Assembly: GCF_041915215.1 (NCBI RefSeq)
Contig: NZ_JAYSBV010000006.1
Direction: 5' to 3' (one strand)
Origin: Zoogloea sp021286885
GTDB lineage: Bacteria; Pseudomonadota; Gammaproteobacteria; Burkholderiales; Rhodocyclaceae
Length of the DNA: 64,000 nucleotides
Shown here: positions 49,307 to 58,376 of the stretch, piece by piece
How positions within the stretch are numbered: position 1 is the first letter of the stretch
Layout of the letters: the number at the start of each line of letters is the position of its first letter
Translations under genes and position numbers: made by a program
Notes under the pieces: generated by a model
Told to the model about the DNA's origin: nothing
Databases searched by the model: none
What the model saw: only the letters and a program-made list of their open reading frames with translations

Positions 49307-49840
49307 TTAGTGTTTGGACAGCGTAACAGTCTGATTCATGATCTTATCGACCAGCGCCATGGCGAGGGCCGAGAAGAGGAACACAATGTGGATGATCACC
49401 TGCCACATGATCGTGTGTTCAGGCAGATTACCCGCGTTGATGAAGGTCTTGAGCAGATGGATGGACGAGATGCCGATGATCGCGGTCGAGAGCTTGATCT
49501 TCAGCACCCCCGCATTCACGTGGGACAGCCATTCGGGCTGATCCGGGTGGTCGTCCAGATCCAGGCGCGAGACGAAGGTTTCGTAGCCGCCGATGATGAC
49601 CATGATGAGCAGGTTGGCGATCATCACCACGTCGATCAGCCCCAGCACCACCAGCATGGTCTCGGTTTCGCTGATGTGGCCGCCAGACTCGATCACGCTG
49701 GCCACCAGGTGGAACAGCTCGGCCATGAAGAGGTAAACGTAGATCCCCTGGGCTACGACCAGCCCGAGGTAGAGGGGGGCCTGGAGCCAGCGGCTCCAGA
49801 AAATGAAGCGTTCCAGTTGGTTTTGTGTTCCTTTGCTCAT
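49307..49840 (-). CDS. yqhA: YqhA family inner-membrane protein
   Basis: A 177-residue membrane protein of the YqhA (TIGR00645/UPF0114) family. The pattern is LERFIFWSRWLQAPLYLGL for the first helix, LGLIDVVMIANLLIMVIIGG and the conserved YETFVSRLD, then IKLSTAIIGISSIHLLKTF and a final helix. About four transmembrane segments. Function is not established for this family. Start at 49840 avoids a 20-codon extension unlike the family. It lies 17 bases upstream of fumarase on the same strand and may be cotranscribed with it. Confidence 0.92.
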   Translation of the reverse strand: MSKGTQNQLERFIFWSRWLQAPLYLGLVVAQGIYVYLFMAELFHLVASVIESGGHISETETMLVVLGLIDVVMIANLLIMVIIGGYETFVSRLDLDDHPDQPEWLSHVNAGVLKIKLSTAIIGISSIHLLKTFINAGNLPEHTIMWQVIIHIVFLFSALAMALVDKIMNQTVTLSKH

Positions 49841-49946
49841 GGTTCCGGACGGCCGAGTTGGGGGATGGCGGATTTTATCATCGGCGAACGGGGCCCCCAC
49901 GGGTTAAAATGGCGAACTTTGCTTTTCTGCCTCAAGGGCTTTACGC

Positions 49947-51314
49947 ATGAATCTGCAACCCATCACCGCACTGTCGCCCCTCGACGGTCGTTACGAATCC
50001 AAGGTTTCCGCGCTGCGCGAGCATTTTTCCGAATACGGCCTGATCCGCAACCGGGTCAAGGTGGAAGTCGAGTGGCTCAAGGCCCTGGCTGCTGCCCCCG
50101 AGCTGGCCGAGATCGCCCCGTTCTCCGCCGCCACCGTTGCCGAGCTGGATGCCGTGATCGCCGAATTCTCGGTGGCCGACGGTGAGGCCGTGAAGGCCAT
50201 TGAGGCAACCACCAACCACGACGTGAAGGCCATGGAATACTGGCTCAAGAAGCGTCTGGGTCATAACACCGAAGTGATGAACGTGACCGAGTTCATCCAC
50301 TTTGGCTGCACCTCCGAAGACATCAACAACGTCTCCCACGCCCTGATGCTGCGCGACGGTCGCGACAGCGTGCTGCTGCCGGCCCTGGACAAGATCATCG
50401 CTCGCCTGGTCGAGCTGGCCCACAACCTGGCCGATCTGCCCATGCTGTCCCGCACCCACGGCCAGCCCGCCAGCCCCACCACCCTGGGCAAGGAAATGGC
50501 CAACGTGGTGTATCGCCTGCGCCGTGCCCGCAAGGCCATCGCCGGTGTCGAGCTGACCGCCAAGTTCAACGGCGCTGTGGGCAACTACAACGCCCACCTG
50601 TCTGCCTACCCCGAGTTCGACTGGGAAACCTTCAACGGCCGCTTTGTGGAATCCCTGGGTCTGACCTTCAACCCCTACACCATCCAGATCGAGCCCCATG
50701 ACGCCATGGCCGAGCTCTACGATGCCACCGCCCGCGCCAACACCATCGTGCTGGATCTGTGCCGCGACATCTGGATGTACATCTCCCTGGGCTACTTCAA
50801 GCAGAAGCTGAAGGCCGGCGAGATCGGTTCTTCCACCATGCCCCACAAGGTCAACCCCATCGACTTCGAGAACGCCGAAGGCAACCTGGGTCTGGCCAAC
50901 AGCGTGCTGCGCCACCTGGCCGACAAGCTGCCCGTGTCCCGCATGCAGCGCGACCTGACCGACTCCACCGTGCTGCGCAACATGGGCGTCGCCTTTGGTT
51001 ACGCCGTGCTGGCCTTCGAAGCCTGCCTGCGTGGCCTGAACAAGCTCGAAGCCGAACCCGCCCGCCTGGCCGCCGATCTGGACGCCTGCTGGGAAGTGCT
51101 GGCCGAGCCCATCCAGACCGTGATGCGCCGCTACGCCGTGCCCAACCCCTACGAGCAGCTCAAGGAGCTGACCCGTGGCAAGGGCATCACCAAGGAAGCG
51201 CTGCAAGAGTTCATCACCACCCTGGCCATCCCCGAAGCCGAAAAGGCCCGCCTGCTCGAAATGACCCCGGGCAGCTACATCGGCAAGGCCGCCGAGCTGG
51301 CCAAGCGCATCTGA
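49947..51314 (+). CDS. purB: Adenylosuccinate lyase
   Basis: A 455-residue lyase that acts twice in purine synthesis (SAICAR to AICAR, and adenylosuccinate to AMP). The superfamily signature is GSSTMPHKVNPIDFENAEG; the general-acid region is SRTHGQPASPTTLGKEM. It belongs to the E. coli-like PurB subfamily of about 456 residues and begins with the typical LQPITALSPLDGRYESKV. A TAAAAT -10 box is at 49905-49910. Followed after 12 bases by a small gene on the same strand. Confidence 0.97.
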   Translation: MNLQPITALSPLDGRYESKVSALREHFSEYGLIRNRVKVEVEWLKALAAAPELAEIAPFSAATVAELDAVIAEFSVADGEAVKAIEATTNHDVKAMEYWLKKRLGHNTEVMNVTEFIHFGCTSEDINNVSHALMLRDGRDSVLLPALDKIIARLVELAHNLADLPMLSRTHGQPASPTTLGKEMANVVYRLRRARKAIAGVELTAKFNGAVGNYNAHLSAYPEFDWETFNGRFVESLGLTFNPYTIQIEPHDAMAELYDATARANTIVLDLCRDIWMYISLGYFKQKLKAGEIGSSTMPHKVNPIDFENAEGNLGLANSVLRHLADKLPVSRMQRDLTDSTVLRNMGVAFGYAVLAFEACLRGLNKLEAEPARLAADLDACWEVLAEPIQTVMRRYAVPNPYEQLKELTRGKGITKEALQEFITTLAIPEAEKARLLEMTPGSYIGKAAELAKRI

Positions 51315-51326
51315 GGAGTGGCGACC

Positions 51327-51644
51327 ATGGCTTTTGCTGACAAGCTCAAGACCCTGCCCGGCGTGTCCCATCTGGCTGCGATCCAGCTGATCAATGCTGC
51401 CGATGAGGTGGTGGCCACCATCGAGAACAAGCCCGGCCAGGCCGGCTCCCTCGCGGTGTACAACCATCTGGCCCAGATCCACGGGGCCATCACCCCGGAT
51501 GCCGCCACCCAGGGCATCGAGATCTACGCCGAGCACAGCGAAGATGCCCGCATCAACCCGGGTAAGCATCCCAACATCGACCGCCTGATCGGTCTGGTGG
51601 AGCGGGGCGAAACCCTGCGGGTGAAGCACGTCTTCGCCGCCTGA
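51327..51644 (+). CDS. DUF2322-type protein of unknown function
   Basis: A 105-residue cytoplasmic protein that resembles the DUF2322 family seen in betaproteobacteria and Pasteurellaceae; this assignment is from memory of the pattern, not a search. Visible features: FADKLKTLPGVSHLAAIQLI, the conserved IENKPGQAGSLAVYNHLAQ and the terminal DRLIGLVERGETLRVKHVF. ATG 51327 follows AGGAG at 51313-51317; a GTG at 51318 is a less likely start. It lies 12 bases after purB, so cotranscribed. Confidence 0.75.
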   Translation: MAFADKLKTLPGVSHLAAIQLINAADEVVATIENKPGQAGSLAVYNHLAQIHGAITPDAATQGIEIYAEHSEDARINPGKHPNIDRLIGLVERGETLRVKHVFAA

Positions 51645-51692
51645 GCCTGAGGGCGCCCTTCTGGGTGCCTTCTGCAAAGGTGCTGCTGCCAT

Positions 51693-51734
51693 GAACAACG
51701 GGCCGCTCCCCACGCTGGGGGCGGCCCGTTGTTC
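51693..51734. terminator. Terminator hairpin after the purB operon
   Basis: A 14-bp stem GAACAACGGGCCGC/GCGGCCCGTTGTTC with an inner CCCC-N5-GGGG helix between convergent genes. Confidence 0.75.
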
Positions 51735-51775
51735 GTTAACTTTGGATGGCGCAGGCGGCGCAGACCGCCCAGACC

Positions 51776-52156
51776 TCAGGCAGCGGCTGCCTTCAGCGCC
51801 GGATGGGCTTGCTGCAGCCGGGTGCAGATGCCCAGCCCAATCAGCACGCCCACGGTATCGGCCAGCAGATCCCAGGGGTCGCCCACCCGGTTGAGGGTGA
51901 ATTGATCCTGGCAGACCTCGATCAGCAGTCCGTAGAGCACCAGCCCGATGGCGATGGGGCGGGCATGACGGGGCCCGCCGGCCCAGCCCATCAGCATCAG
52001 CACCACGAAGCTTGCGCAGTGTTCCAGCTTGTCCTGAAAGGAGAACACGCTGAAGGCTTCGGGCAGCGGAATCATCGCCAGGATGAAGATAGCCACCAGG
52101 GCGGTGACAAACAGCCCCCGCAGCAGCAGGGGCGGCAGGCGGAGCAGCAGATCCAT
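51776..52156 (-). CDS. VanZ family membrane protein
   Basis: A 126-residue VanZ-like protein with three to four short hydrophobic helices. The family pattern is DKLEHCASFVVLMLMGWAGG, with the conserved Asp-Lys-x-x-His, and a C-terminal GDPWDLLADTVGVLIGLGI. VanZ homologues have unknown physiological roles outside teicoplanin resistance loci; nothing here implies resistance. It starts 10 bases after the SEC-C gene stop. Confidence 0.85.
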   Translation of the reverse strand: MDLLLRLPPLLLRGLFVTALVAIFILAMIPLPEAFSVFSFQDKLEHCASFVVLMLMGWAGGPRHARPIAIGLVLYGLLIEVCQDQFTLNRVGDPWDLLADTVGVLIGLGICTRLQQAHPALKAAAA

Positions 52157-52166
52157 ACCGTAGCCC

Positions 52167-53987
52167 TCAGCCCTTGGCCTTGGCGCCCACCTTGGCCGGC
52201 AGCACCGTGCGGGCCCAGTCCAGGGCGCCCAGGCGCTTCCACAGGGGGCGGTACTCGCGCCGGTATTCCCGGGCCAGTTCGGTTTCTTCGGAATCGCTGC
52301 TGCGCGGTTTGCTCACGCTGTCGGCTTCCAGCAGCTTCCACAAACGCGGGAAGCTGCGGGCGGCCTGCTGGAGCACTTGGGCAGCCACCTCGGTCTGGCC
52401 GTTGGCAAAGTAGCTCAAGACATGTCCGAACAGCAGGGCACCGTTGTCTTCGGCGCAGGGGCCGATCAGGGCCAGGGCCTCAGCTGGCTGGCCCTGGTCC
52501 AGCAGCAGATGGATCAGGGGTTCGCGCACTTCCAGCTGGTCGCTCGGGTCGGCTTCGGTGAGCAGCCAGCGCAGCACCGCTTCGGCCTGTTGCGGATCCT
52601 GGCGGCGCAGCAGCAGGGCCTCTTCAAAGGCCAGCACCAGCACGGCCCGGCTGGGGGGGTGATCCCAGGCCAGAGGCGGGTGGATGTGGCCGGCTGCGAG
52701 CAGGGCCTGGCGCAGGTTGGCGCCGTAGCGGGCGAGGGTACGGTGCAGGGCCTGGAGGGCGCCGGGGCTGCCCGGCAGCATGGTGGAAATCACCTGGCTC
52801 AGATCGGCCAGCACCTGCAGGGATTGGCCCAGGATCGGGTGCTTGACCAGGTCTTCAAACCAGGTGAGGCCATCAGCCTTGGGGTTCATGGGGGAGTTTT
52901 TCGCCCAGCGCTTTTCCAGCTTGGCCAGCTCGGGTGTGGGCAGCAGCCCGGCCCCGTAGTGGAGCTGGGTGGCGGGGTCGGGCCAGCTGAGGATGACATC
53001 CCACAGTTGGGGGATGGGGCCCTCGGCGCTGTCGGCTTCCATCTGGAGCATGGTTTCGTCCGGGGCATGGGCCATGGATTCCAGAAAATGAATCAGCTCG
53101 GCGTAATCATGCTGCTTGTCCCGGGCCAGGCGCTGGCCCCAGAACTCGGCCCGGGCCTGGGCTTCGGCCTGCCGCCCCTGGGCCACCAGGGTGATGATTT
53201 CCAGTTGGGCGAGGCTGGGGGCGTTGGGCGTCAGGTGCTGGGCTTCGAGGAAGGCCGCCTGGGCGGCTTCGTATTCACCCATGTCGCACAGCATCGCGCT
53301 CTGGATTTGAAGCGCGGCCGAGCGCAGGGCTTTATGGCTGCAGCCCAGCAGGCGCTCCAGAAAGCGCTCCCGCCGGGTGGCATGGTTTAGCTCGGCGTAG
53401 AGGGTGAGCAGCAGATCAGCGGCCCCTTCGGCCTCGGGATCCTCGCCCGCGAGCTTGTCCAGATCTACAAACAATTGCTCCAGCAGCGCCAGTGCCCGGC
53501 GGCTTTCGCCCTGGGCAGCGTCATCCTGGGCGGCCTGGAGGACGGCTCCAACGGGTAGCGCATGGAGCGGCAGCTTCTTGAAGCTGGTTTGGGGCAGCAG
53601 ATGGAGCACGCTCGCGCCCAGCCATTCGGGGGGGATGTTGAGGGGCATGCTGCGGATCGCACCACAGCATTTGCCGTAGGTCTTGCCCGAGCCACAGGGG
53701 CAGCTCTGGCTGGTGTGCAGCTTGATGGGCGTCGGCAGCGCCAGATCCAGGCCCAGGCGGGGGGTGACGTTCCACAGTTCCACCGCCAGATGGGTGGTCA
53801 TGGCCTGATGGGCGGGGGTGATTTGACCATCAAAGGGGAGTCCCAGCACGGCAGCCATGTGCAGGGCCAGGGGCACCATGTCGTCGCGAAAGTCGTTGAA
53901 GCTGGGGCCGGCCTGGAGCATGGCAGCGGCGCTTTCGCAGATCTGGCCGAGGGTGTCGGCCCATTCGGCCTGGGCGGAAGTGTTCAT
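52167..53987 (-). CDS. SEC-C motif and TPR-like repeat protein
   Basis: A 606-residue protein of unknown function. A SEC-C zinc motif CPCGSGKTYGKCC is at residues 96-108, the kind used by SecA to bind zinc and SecB or ribosomes, but here it lies near the N terminus instead of at the end. The long remainder is helical with TPR-like helix pairs (for example LALLEQLFVDLDKLAGED, YEAAQAAFLEAQHLTPNAP, AEALALIGPCAEDNGAL, AAQVLQQAARSFPRLWKLL). No signal peptide. The start at 53987 is the only Met that gives a complete domain; the frame stays open for more than 2 kb upstream, antisense to the TonB receptor, but that part is not protein-like. Confidence 0.82.
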   Translation of the reverse strand: MNTSAQAEWADTLGQICESAAAMLQAGPSFNDFRDDMVPLALHMAAVLGLPFDGQITPAHQAMTTHLAVELWNVTPRLGLDLALPTPIKLHTSQSCPCGSGKTYGKCCGAIRSMPLNIPPEWLGASVLHLLPQTSFKKLPLHALPVGAVLQAAQDDAAQGESRRALALLEQLFVDLDKLAGEDPEAEGAADLLLTLYAELNHATRRERFLERLLGCSHKALRSAALQIQSAMLCDMGEYEAAQAAFLEAQHLTPNAPSLAQLEIITLVAQGRQAEAQARAEFWGQRLARDKQHDYAELIHFLESMAHAPDETMLQMEADSAEGPIPQLWDVILSWPDPATQLHYGAGLLPTPELAKLEKRWAKNSPMNPKADGLTWFEDLVKHPILGQSLQVLADLSQVISTMLPGSPGALQALHRTLARYGANLRQALLAAGHIHPPLAWDHPPSRAVLVLAFEEALLLRRQDPQQAEAVLRWLLTEADPSDQLEVREPLIHLLLDQGQPAEALALIGPCAEDNGALLFGHVLSYFANGQTEVAAQVLQQAARSFPRLWKLLEADSVSKPRSSDSEETELAREYRREYRPLWKRLGALDWARTVLPAKVGAKAKG

Positions 53988-54100
53988 GATGGAGGGGGCA
54001 GTGCAGAGTTTGCGAATATGCCTGACAGGATACCGGAAGCCCCCGGGAACACCGAAATTCCGGGGAGGGCGTGCGGTGTGCGAATTTGTGGGTTTTTGCG

Positions 54101-54119
54101 TATAATAAGAATCGTTATC
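54101..54119 (+). promoter_or_regulatory. Fur box upstream of the TonB receptor
   Basis: TATAATAAGAATCGTTATC matches the 19-base Fur consensus at 15 of 19 positions and lies 91 bases before the receptor start, where it would overlap the promoter. It predicts derepression under iron limitation. Confidence 0.75.
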
Positions 54120-54209
54120 AGTTGGCCCGGTTTGCGGGCCCCACCAGCCAGCCACCCCCAGCATTCCGCTCCAGGTAGCCAGCCAGTCACGCCCAGCCTG
54201 GAGTGTTGT

Positions 54210-56366
54210 ATGTCTGAAATGTCTTGCCGGGGGCTGCGTTTGCGCCCTCTGAATCGCGCTTTGCTGTCCGTTTTCGTCCCCTTCATCACCTGTGCTGCGT
54301 TTGCTCAGGGGCTCCATGCGGCTGAAACCGATGTGCTCACCCTCAGTCCGGTGCGGGTGGAGGAAGGGCGTGGTGTGGACGAGGCGCCTTCCGAGCGCTC
54401 GGGGCGCTACACCGTGCGGCGCAGTCGGTCGGCCACGGGGCTCAATCTGAGTCTGAAAGACACGCCTCAGAGCGTTTCGGTACTCACCCGGGCCGAAATG
54501 AACGATTTTCGGCTCAACAGCGTGAATGAGGCACTGGCAGCCTCTTCGGGCGTCATGGTGGAAAAGGTCGAAACCGATCGTACCTATTACACCGCCCGGG
54601 GGTTTGACATCACCAGCTTCCAGGTGGATGGCGTTGGTGTGCCCTTTGCCTATGGGAACGTGTACGGGGATCTGGATACCGCCCTCTACGATCGGGTGGA
54701 GGTGGTGTACGGGGCGAACGGCCTCACTACCGGCACCGGTTATCCGGCCGCCACGGTCAACTTTGTGCGCAAGCGCCCGACCCCCGATTTCCAGGCCAGT
54801 GCAGGTCTCAAACTGGGGAGTTGGAATAGCCGTCGGCTGGATGGGGATGTGTCGGGCGCCTTGGTTGAGTCGGGGCGTTTGAGGGGCCGTCTGGTGGTGG
54901 CCCATGAAGATGGCGACTCCTATCTGGATCGTTACGGCCGTCGCAAGAGCGTGGTGTATGGCGTGCTGGAGGCTGATCTGGGCCCGGACACCCTGCTGAC
55001 CCTGGGGCATAGCGAGCAGTACAACAAGGCCCGTAGTCCTCTGTGGGGTGCCATTCCCATGTTCAACACGGATGGCTCTCGCACCCACTATGTCCGCTCC
55101 ACCAGTACGGCTGCCGATTGGGCCTATTGGGACTCCAGCATCAAGACCAGCTTTGCCGAACTGAGCCACGCCTTGGGTTCCGACTGGCAGCTCCAGGCCC
55201 AGTTGAGCCGCAACGACCAGGTGGATGATTCGGCTCTGCTGTATGTGTATGGCACCCCGAATGCCAGCACCGGCCTGGGGCTTTACAGCTACCCTTCCCG
55301 CTACGCCATGCATAGCCGCCGGGATTTGGCGGATGTCCGGGTCAATGGCGGCTTTGAATGGCGCGGTCTGCGCCAGGAGTTGAGTGCAGGCCTCAGCTGG
55401 TCCCGCTCCGCCCTGAGCGATACTTCCTATTATGGGCGGGGAATCGGAACGGCCTTGCCCAGCCTGGAGGGCTGGCAGGGGGATTACGCCATGCCCGGGT
55501 TTGATGCGTCCATTGATGGCAGCCAGTTCGCGACCATTCAACGCAGCGCCTTCCTGGCGGCCCGCGTGCGCCCGGTGGCACCTTTGCAGGTGATCCTGGG
55601 CGCCCGAGCCACCGCGTCGGAAACCGCCGGGGTGTCTTACGGTGTCAGTCGGGAGAGCCGGGCCAGCGAGATCACCCCCTATGCGGGGCTGGTGTATGCC
55701 CTGACCTCCGACTGGAATGCCTATCTGAGCCAGACGCGGATCTTCAATCCCCAGTACCAGCAGGATGCCCAGGGCAATTTTCTTGATCCGGTGCGGGGGC
55801 GTAGTACCGAAACCGGTTTGAAGGGCCGTGTGTTCGGGCTGGATGCCAATCTGGCCCTGTTCAAGACCCGTCAGGAAAATCTGGCCGAGTTTGCCGGTTC
55901 GGTGGGTACCCGCAGCTATTACAGCGGGATCGATGCAGAATCCACCGGCTTCCAGTTCGATCTGGCCGGCCAGCTCACCCCGCAGCTGGAGGGGCGCTTG
56001 GGCTATACCCAGCTCTCCATCCACGATGATGCGGGCCAGAACGTGCGCACCTACACCCCGCGTCGTCTGCTGCGTGCGTCGGCCACCTATCAGCTGCCTT
56101 GGCTGCCCGGCCTCAAGTTGGGCACCCAGGTAAGTCACCAGGGGGATGTGTATGCCTTCTATAACGGCTGGGAGCTACGCCAGAAGGCCTACACCCTGGT
56201 GGATCTGATGGCCAGCTATGTGCTGGATCGCCAGTGGACGGTGAGCCTCAATCTGCGCAACCTGACCGATGAAAAGTATCTCTCCAGCCTGTATTGGGGA
56301 AGCTATGGTCAGGGTTACTACGGGGCTCCGCGCAATCTGAGCGTGGCGCTCAACTGGCGTTACTGA
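54210..56366 (+). CDS. TonB-dependent siderophore receptor
   Basis: A 718-residue outer-membrane receptor. It has a long signal peptide (basic RGLRLRPLNRALL, hydrophobic core, cleavage near LHAAE), a TonB-box-like DVLTLSPVRV, a plug domain (about residues 85-190: DTPQSVSVLTRAEMNDF, GFDITSFQVDGVGVPF, VEVVYGANGLTTGTGYPAATVNFVRKRP) and a 22-strand barrel ending in the aromatic WRY. The plug resembles FpvA/FhuE-type ferric-siderophore receptors. The ATG at 54210 has GGAG upstream. A Fur box precedes it and a PepSY membrane protein follows after 16 bases. The siderophore is unknown and no synthesis genes are nearby, so it may be scavenged. Confidence 0.93.
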   Translation: MSEMSCRGLRLRPLNRALLSVFVPFITCAAFAQGLHAAETDVLTLSPVRVEEGRGVDEAPSERSGRYTVRRSRSATGLNLSLKDTPQSVSVLTRAEMNDFRLNSVNEALAASSGVMVEKVETDRTYYTARGFDITSFQVDGVGVPFAYGNVYGDLDTALYDRVEVVYGANGLTTGTGYPAATVNFVRKRPTPDFQASAGLKLGSWNSRRLDGDVSGALVESGRLRGRLVVAHEDGDSYLDRYGRRKSVVYGVLEADLGPDTLLTLGHSEQYNKARSPLWGAIPMFNTDGSRTHYVRSTSTAADWAYWDSSIKTSFAELSHALGSDWQLQAQLSRNDQVDDSALLYVYGTPNASTGLGLYSYPSRYAMHSRRDLADVRVNGGFEWRGLRQELSAGLSWSRSALSDTSYYGRGIGTALPSLEGWQGDYAMPGFDASIDGSQFATIQRSAFLAARVRPVAPLQVILGARATASETAGVSYGVSRESRASEITPYAGLVYALTSDWNAYLSQTRIFNPQYQQDAQGNFLDPVRGRSTETGLKGRVFGLDANLALFKTRQENLAEFAGSVGTRSYYSGIDAESTGFQFDLAGQLTPQLEGRLGYTQLSIHDDAGQNVRTYTPRRLLRASATYQLPWLPGLKLGTQVSHQGDVYAFYNGWELRQKAYTLVDLMASYVLDRQWTVSLNLRNLTDEKYLSSLYWGSYGQGYYGAPRNLSVALNWRY

Positions 56367-56382
56367 GTCCAAGGCCCTGGTC

Positions 56383-57552
56383 ATGGCACGCAAAGCATAC
56401 CTGCGCCCCTTGCTGGTGCTCATCCATCGCTGGTTTGGGTTGGGAAGCGCCCTGTTTTTGATGCTGGCGGGGCTGACGGGCGCCCTCATCGCTTGGGATC
56501 ACCCCCTGGATAGCAGCCTTAATCCGGCCATGTTTCGTCACACCAGCGTGGGGCCCGAGCGCACGCCGCTGGCCTTGGCGGCGGCCCTGGAGGCGGCTGA
56601 TCCACGCTTGAGTGTGCGTTACATGCCCCTGGCGGCTGAACCGGGACACACCGTTTGCATGTTTGTGGATCCTCGCCCGGGGCAGGTGCTCGACTTCAAC
56701 CAAGTGTGCCTGGATCCTGTCACGGGCGCCGTCACTGGCCAACGCCTGTGGGGGGCGCTGGCCTTGGATCGACTCCACCTGATGCCCTTCATCTATAAGC
56801 TCCACTACAGCCTGCATCTGCCTGCGCTGGGCGGGGTGGAAGCGGGGATCTGGCTGATGGGATTGGTGGGCATGCTCTGGGTGGTGGATAGCCTGGTGGC
56901 CCTGGTTCTTTCATTCCCTTCCTGGGCGGCTTGGCGCAAGTCTTTCGCCTTTCGCTGGCGCGAAGGAGGCTACCGCTTGCAGTTTGACCTGCACCGCTCG
57001 GGGGGCGTCTGGCTGTTTCCTTTGTTGCTGGTGCTGGCGACCACTTCGGTGGCCATGAACCTGGGCGAGCAGGTGATGAAGCCCCTGGTGGGCTGGTTCT
57101 CGCCCCTCACGCCTTCACCGCTCTTGCGTACGCCACCTGTTGTGGCTATCGGGGCGCCCATGTCCCGGGCTGAAGCGGTGGCCTTGGCCCAGGCTGAAGC
57201 CCGGCAGCGGGGATGGCCTGCCCCTCCGGGAGGGCTGTTCCATATGGCGCCAGCAGGGGTGTATGGAATCGGTTTCTTTGCCCCGGGGGATGATCATGGG
57301 GACGGAGGGTTGGGCAATGCCTGGCTGTATCTGGATGACCACAGCGGCACCCTGGTCGGGCAGGTGGTGCCGGGCGAGGGGAGCGCCGGAGATGTATTCA
57401 TGCAGAGCATGTTCCCACTCCATTCGGGCCGCATCCTGGGGCTGGCCGGGCAGATTCTGGTGAGTCTGCTGGGGCTGGCGGTGGCCGGTCTGGGGCTTAC
57501 GGGCCTCATCATCTGGGCCCGCAAGCGTCGCGCCCGCCGGGGGGCCGCCTAG
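56383..57552 (+). CDS. PepSY-associated membrane protein (putative ferric-siderophore reductase)
   Basis: A 389-residue inner-membrane protein with the PepSY_TM architecture: N-terminal helix after LLVLIHRWFGLGSALFLMLAG, a periplasmic stretch (about residues 45-140), paired helices around LMGLVGMLWVVDSLVALVL, another around VWLFPLLLVLATTSVAM, a PepSY-like region and a last helix LVSLLGLAVAGLGLTGLII. Conserved His in LIHRW, LHLMPFIYKLHYSLHLP and QSMFPLHSGRILG could bind haem. Proteins of this type next to TonB receptors are thought to reduce imported ferric siderophores. Probably in one Fur-controlled operon with the receptor. Confidence 0.88.
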   Translation: MARKAYLRPLLVLIHRWFGLGSALFLMLAGLTGALIAWDHPLDSSLNPAMFRHTSVGPERTPLALAAALEAADPRLSVRYMPLAAEPGHTVCMFVDPRPGQVLDFNQVCLDPVTGAVTGQRLWGALALDRLHLMPFIYKLHYSLHLPALGGVEAGIWLMGLVGMLWVVDSLVALVLSFPSWAAWRKSFAFRWREGGYRLQFDLHRSGGVWLFPLLLVLATTSVAMNLGEQVMKPLVGWFSPLTPSPLLRTPPVVAIGAPMSRAEAVALAQAEARQRGWPAPPGGLFHMAPAGVYGIGFFAPGDDHGDGGLGNAWLYLDDHSGTLVGQVVPGEGSAGDVFMQSMFPLHSGRILGLAGQILVSLLGLAVAGLGLTGLIIWARKRRARRGAA

Positions 57553-57575
57553 GGCGGGCCCGGGGGCAGGGGCGA

Positions 57576-58376
57576 TCAGGGGATGGACGGATACTCGCCG
57601 CAGCCTTCGGGCCAGGGGGTGAGGACTTCAAAGCCGGTGTCGGTGACAACGACCATGTGTTCCCACTGGGCGGAGAGGGAGCGGTCCTTGGTGACCACCG
57701 TCCAGCCATCGGGCAGCTGCTTGGTGTCGGGCTTGCCGGCGTTGATCATGGGCTCGATGGTGAAGATCATGCCCGGCTCCAGGGTGATCCCGGTGTTCGG
57801 GCGGCCGTAGTGGAGCACTTGCGGATCGTCGTGATACACCTGCCCGATGCCGTGGCCGCAGTACTCGCGCACCACGCTGAAGCCTTCCCGGTGGGCGACC
57901 GTCTGGATGGCGTGGCCGATGTCGCCCAGGGTGGCGCCGGGGCGCACCGCCAGGATGCCGGCGCGCATCGCTTCGTAGGTGGTATTCACCAGCCGGCGGG
58001 CCAGTACGCTGGGCTTGCCCACAAAGTACATGCGGCTGCTGTCGCCGTACCAGCCATCCTTGATGACCGCCACGTCGATGTTGATGATGTCCCCGTTGGC
58101 CAGCTTCTTGGCCGAGGGGATGCCGTGGCAGATCACATGGTTCACCGAGGCGCAGATGGTCTTGGGGAAACCGTGGTAGCCCACATTGGCGGGAATCGCC
58201 TGCTGCACATTGACGATGTAGTCGTGGCAGATCTGGTCCAGCTCATCGGTGGTGATGCCGGGGCGAACGTGTTCGCCGATCATGTGCAGCACGTCGGCAG
58301 CGAGTTTGCCGGCTTCGCGGGAGAGGGCGATTTCGGCGGGAGTGTGGAGGGTGATTTGGGAGCCCTTGGCCATCAT
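57576..58376 (-). CDS. map: Type I methionine aminopeptidase
   Basis: A 266-residue metallopeptidase that removes the initiator Met from nascent proteins. The five metal ligands are recognisable: Asp101 in INIDVAVIKDGWYGD with Asp112, a His in GHGIGQVYHDDP, a Glu in GMIFTIEPMIN and a Glu in FEVLTP-adjacent WEHMVVVTDTGFEVL; His80 (SVNHVICHG) is the substrate-contacting His. The start overlaps the stop of the upstream ParD-like gene (ATGA). It is not next to rpsB, so a second map may exist elsewhere. Confidence 0.94.
   Translation of the reverse strand: MMAKGSQITLHTPAEIALSREAGKLAADVLHMIGEHVRPGITTDELDQICHDYIVNVQQAIPANVGYHGFPKTICASVNHVICHGIPSAKKLANGDIINIDVAVIKDGWYGDSSRMYFVGKPSVLARRLVNTTYEAMRAGILAVRPGATLGDIGHAIQTVAHREGFSVVREYCGHGIGQVYHDDPQVLHYGRPNTGITLEPGMIFTIEPMINAGKPDTKQLPDGWTVVTKDRSLSAQWEHMVVVTDTGFEVLTPWPEGCGEYPSIP

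Noticed and set aside
53988..56138. An open frame of about 700 further codons upstream of the SEC-C gene on the minus strand
   Set aside because: It is antisense to the TonB receptor, has low-complexity Gly/His/Pro-rich composition typical of reverse frames in high-GC genes, and the SEC-C gene has a good start at 53987.
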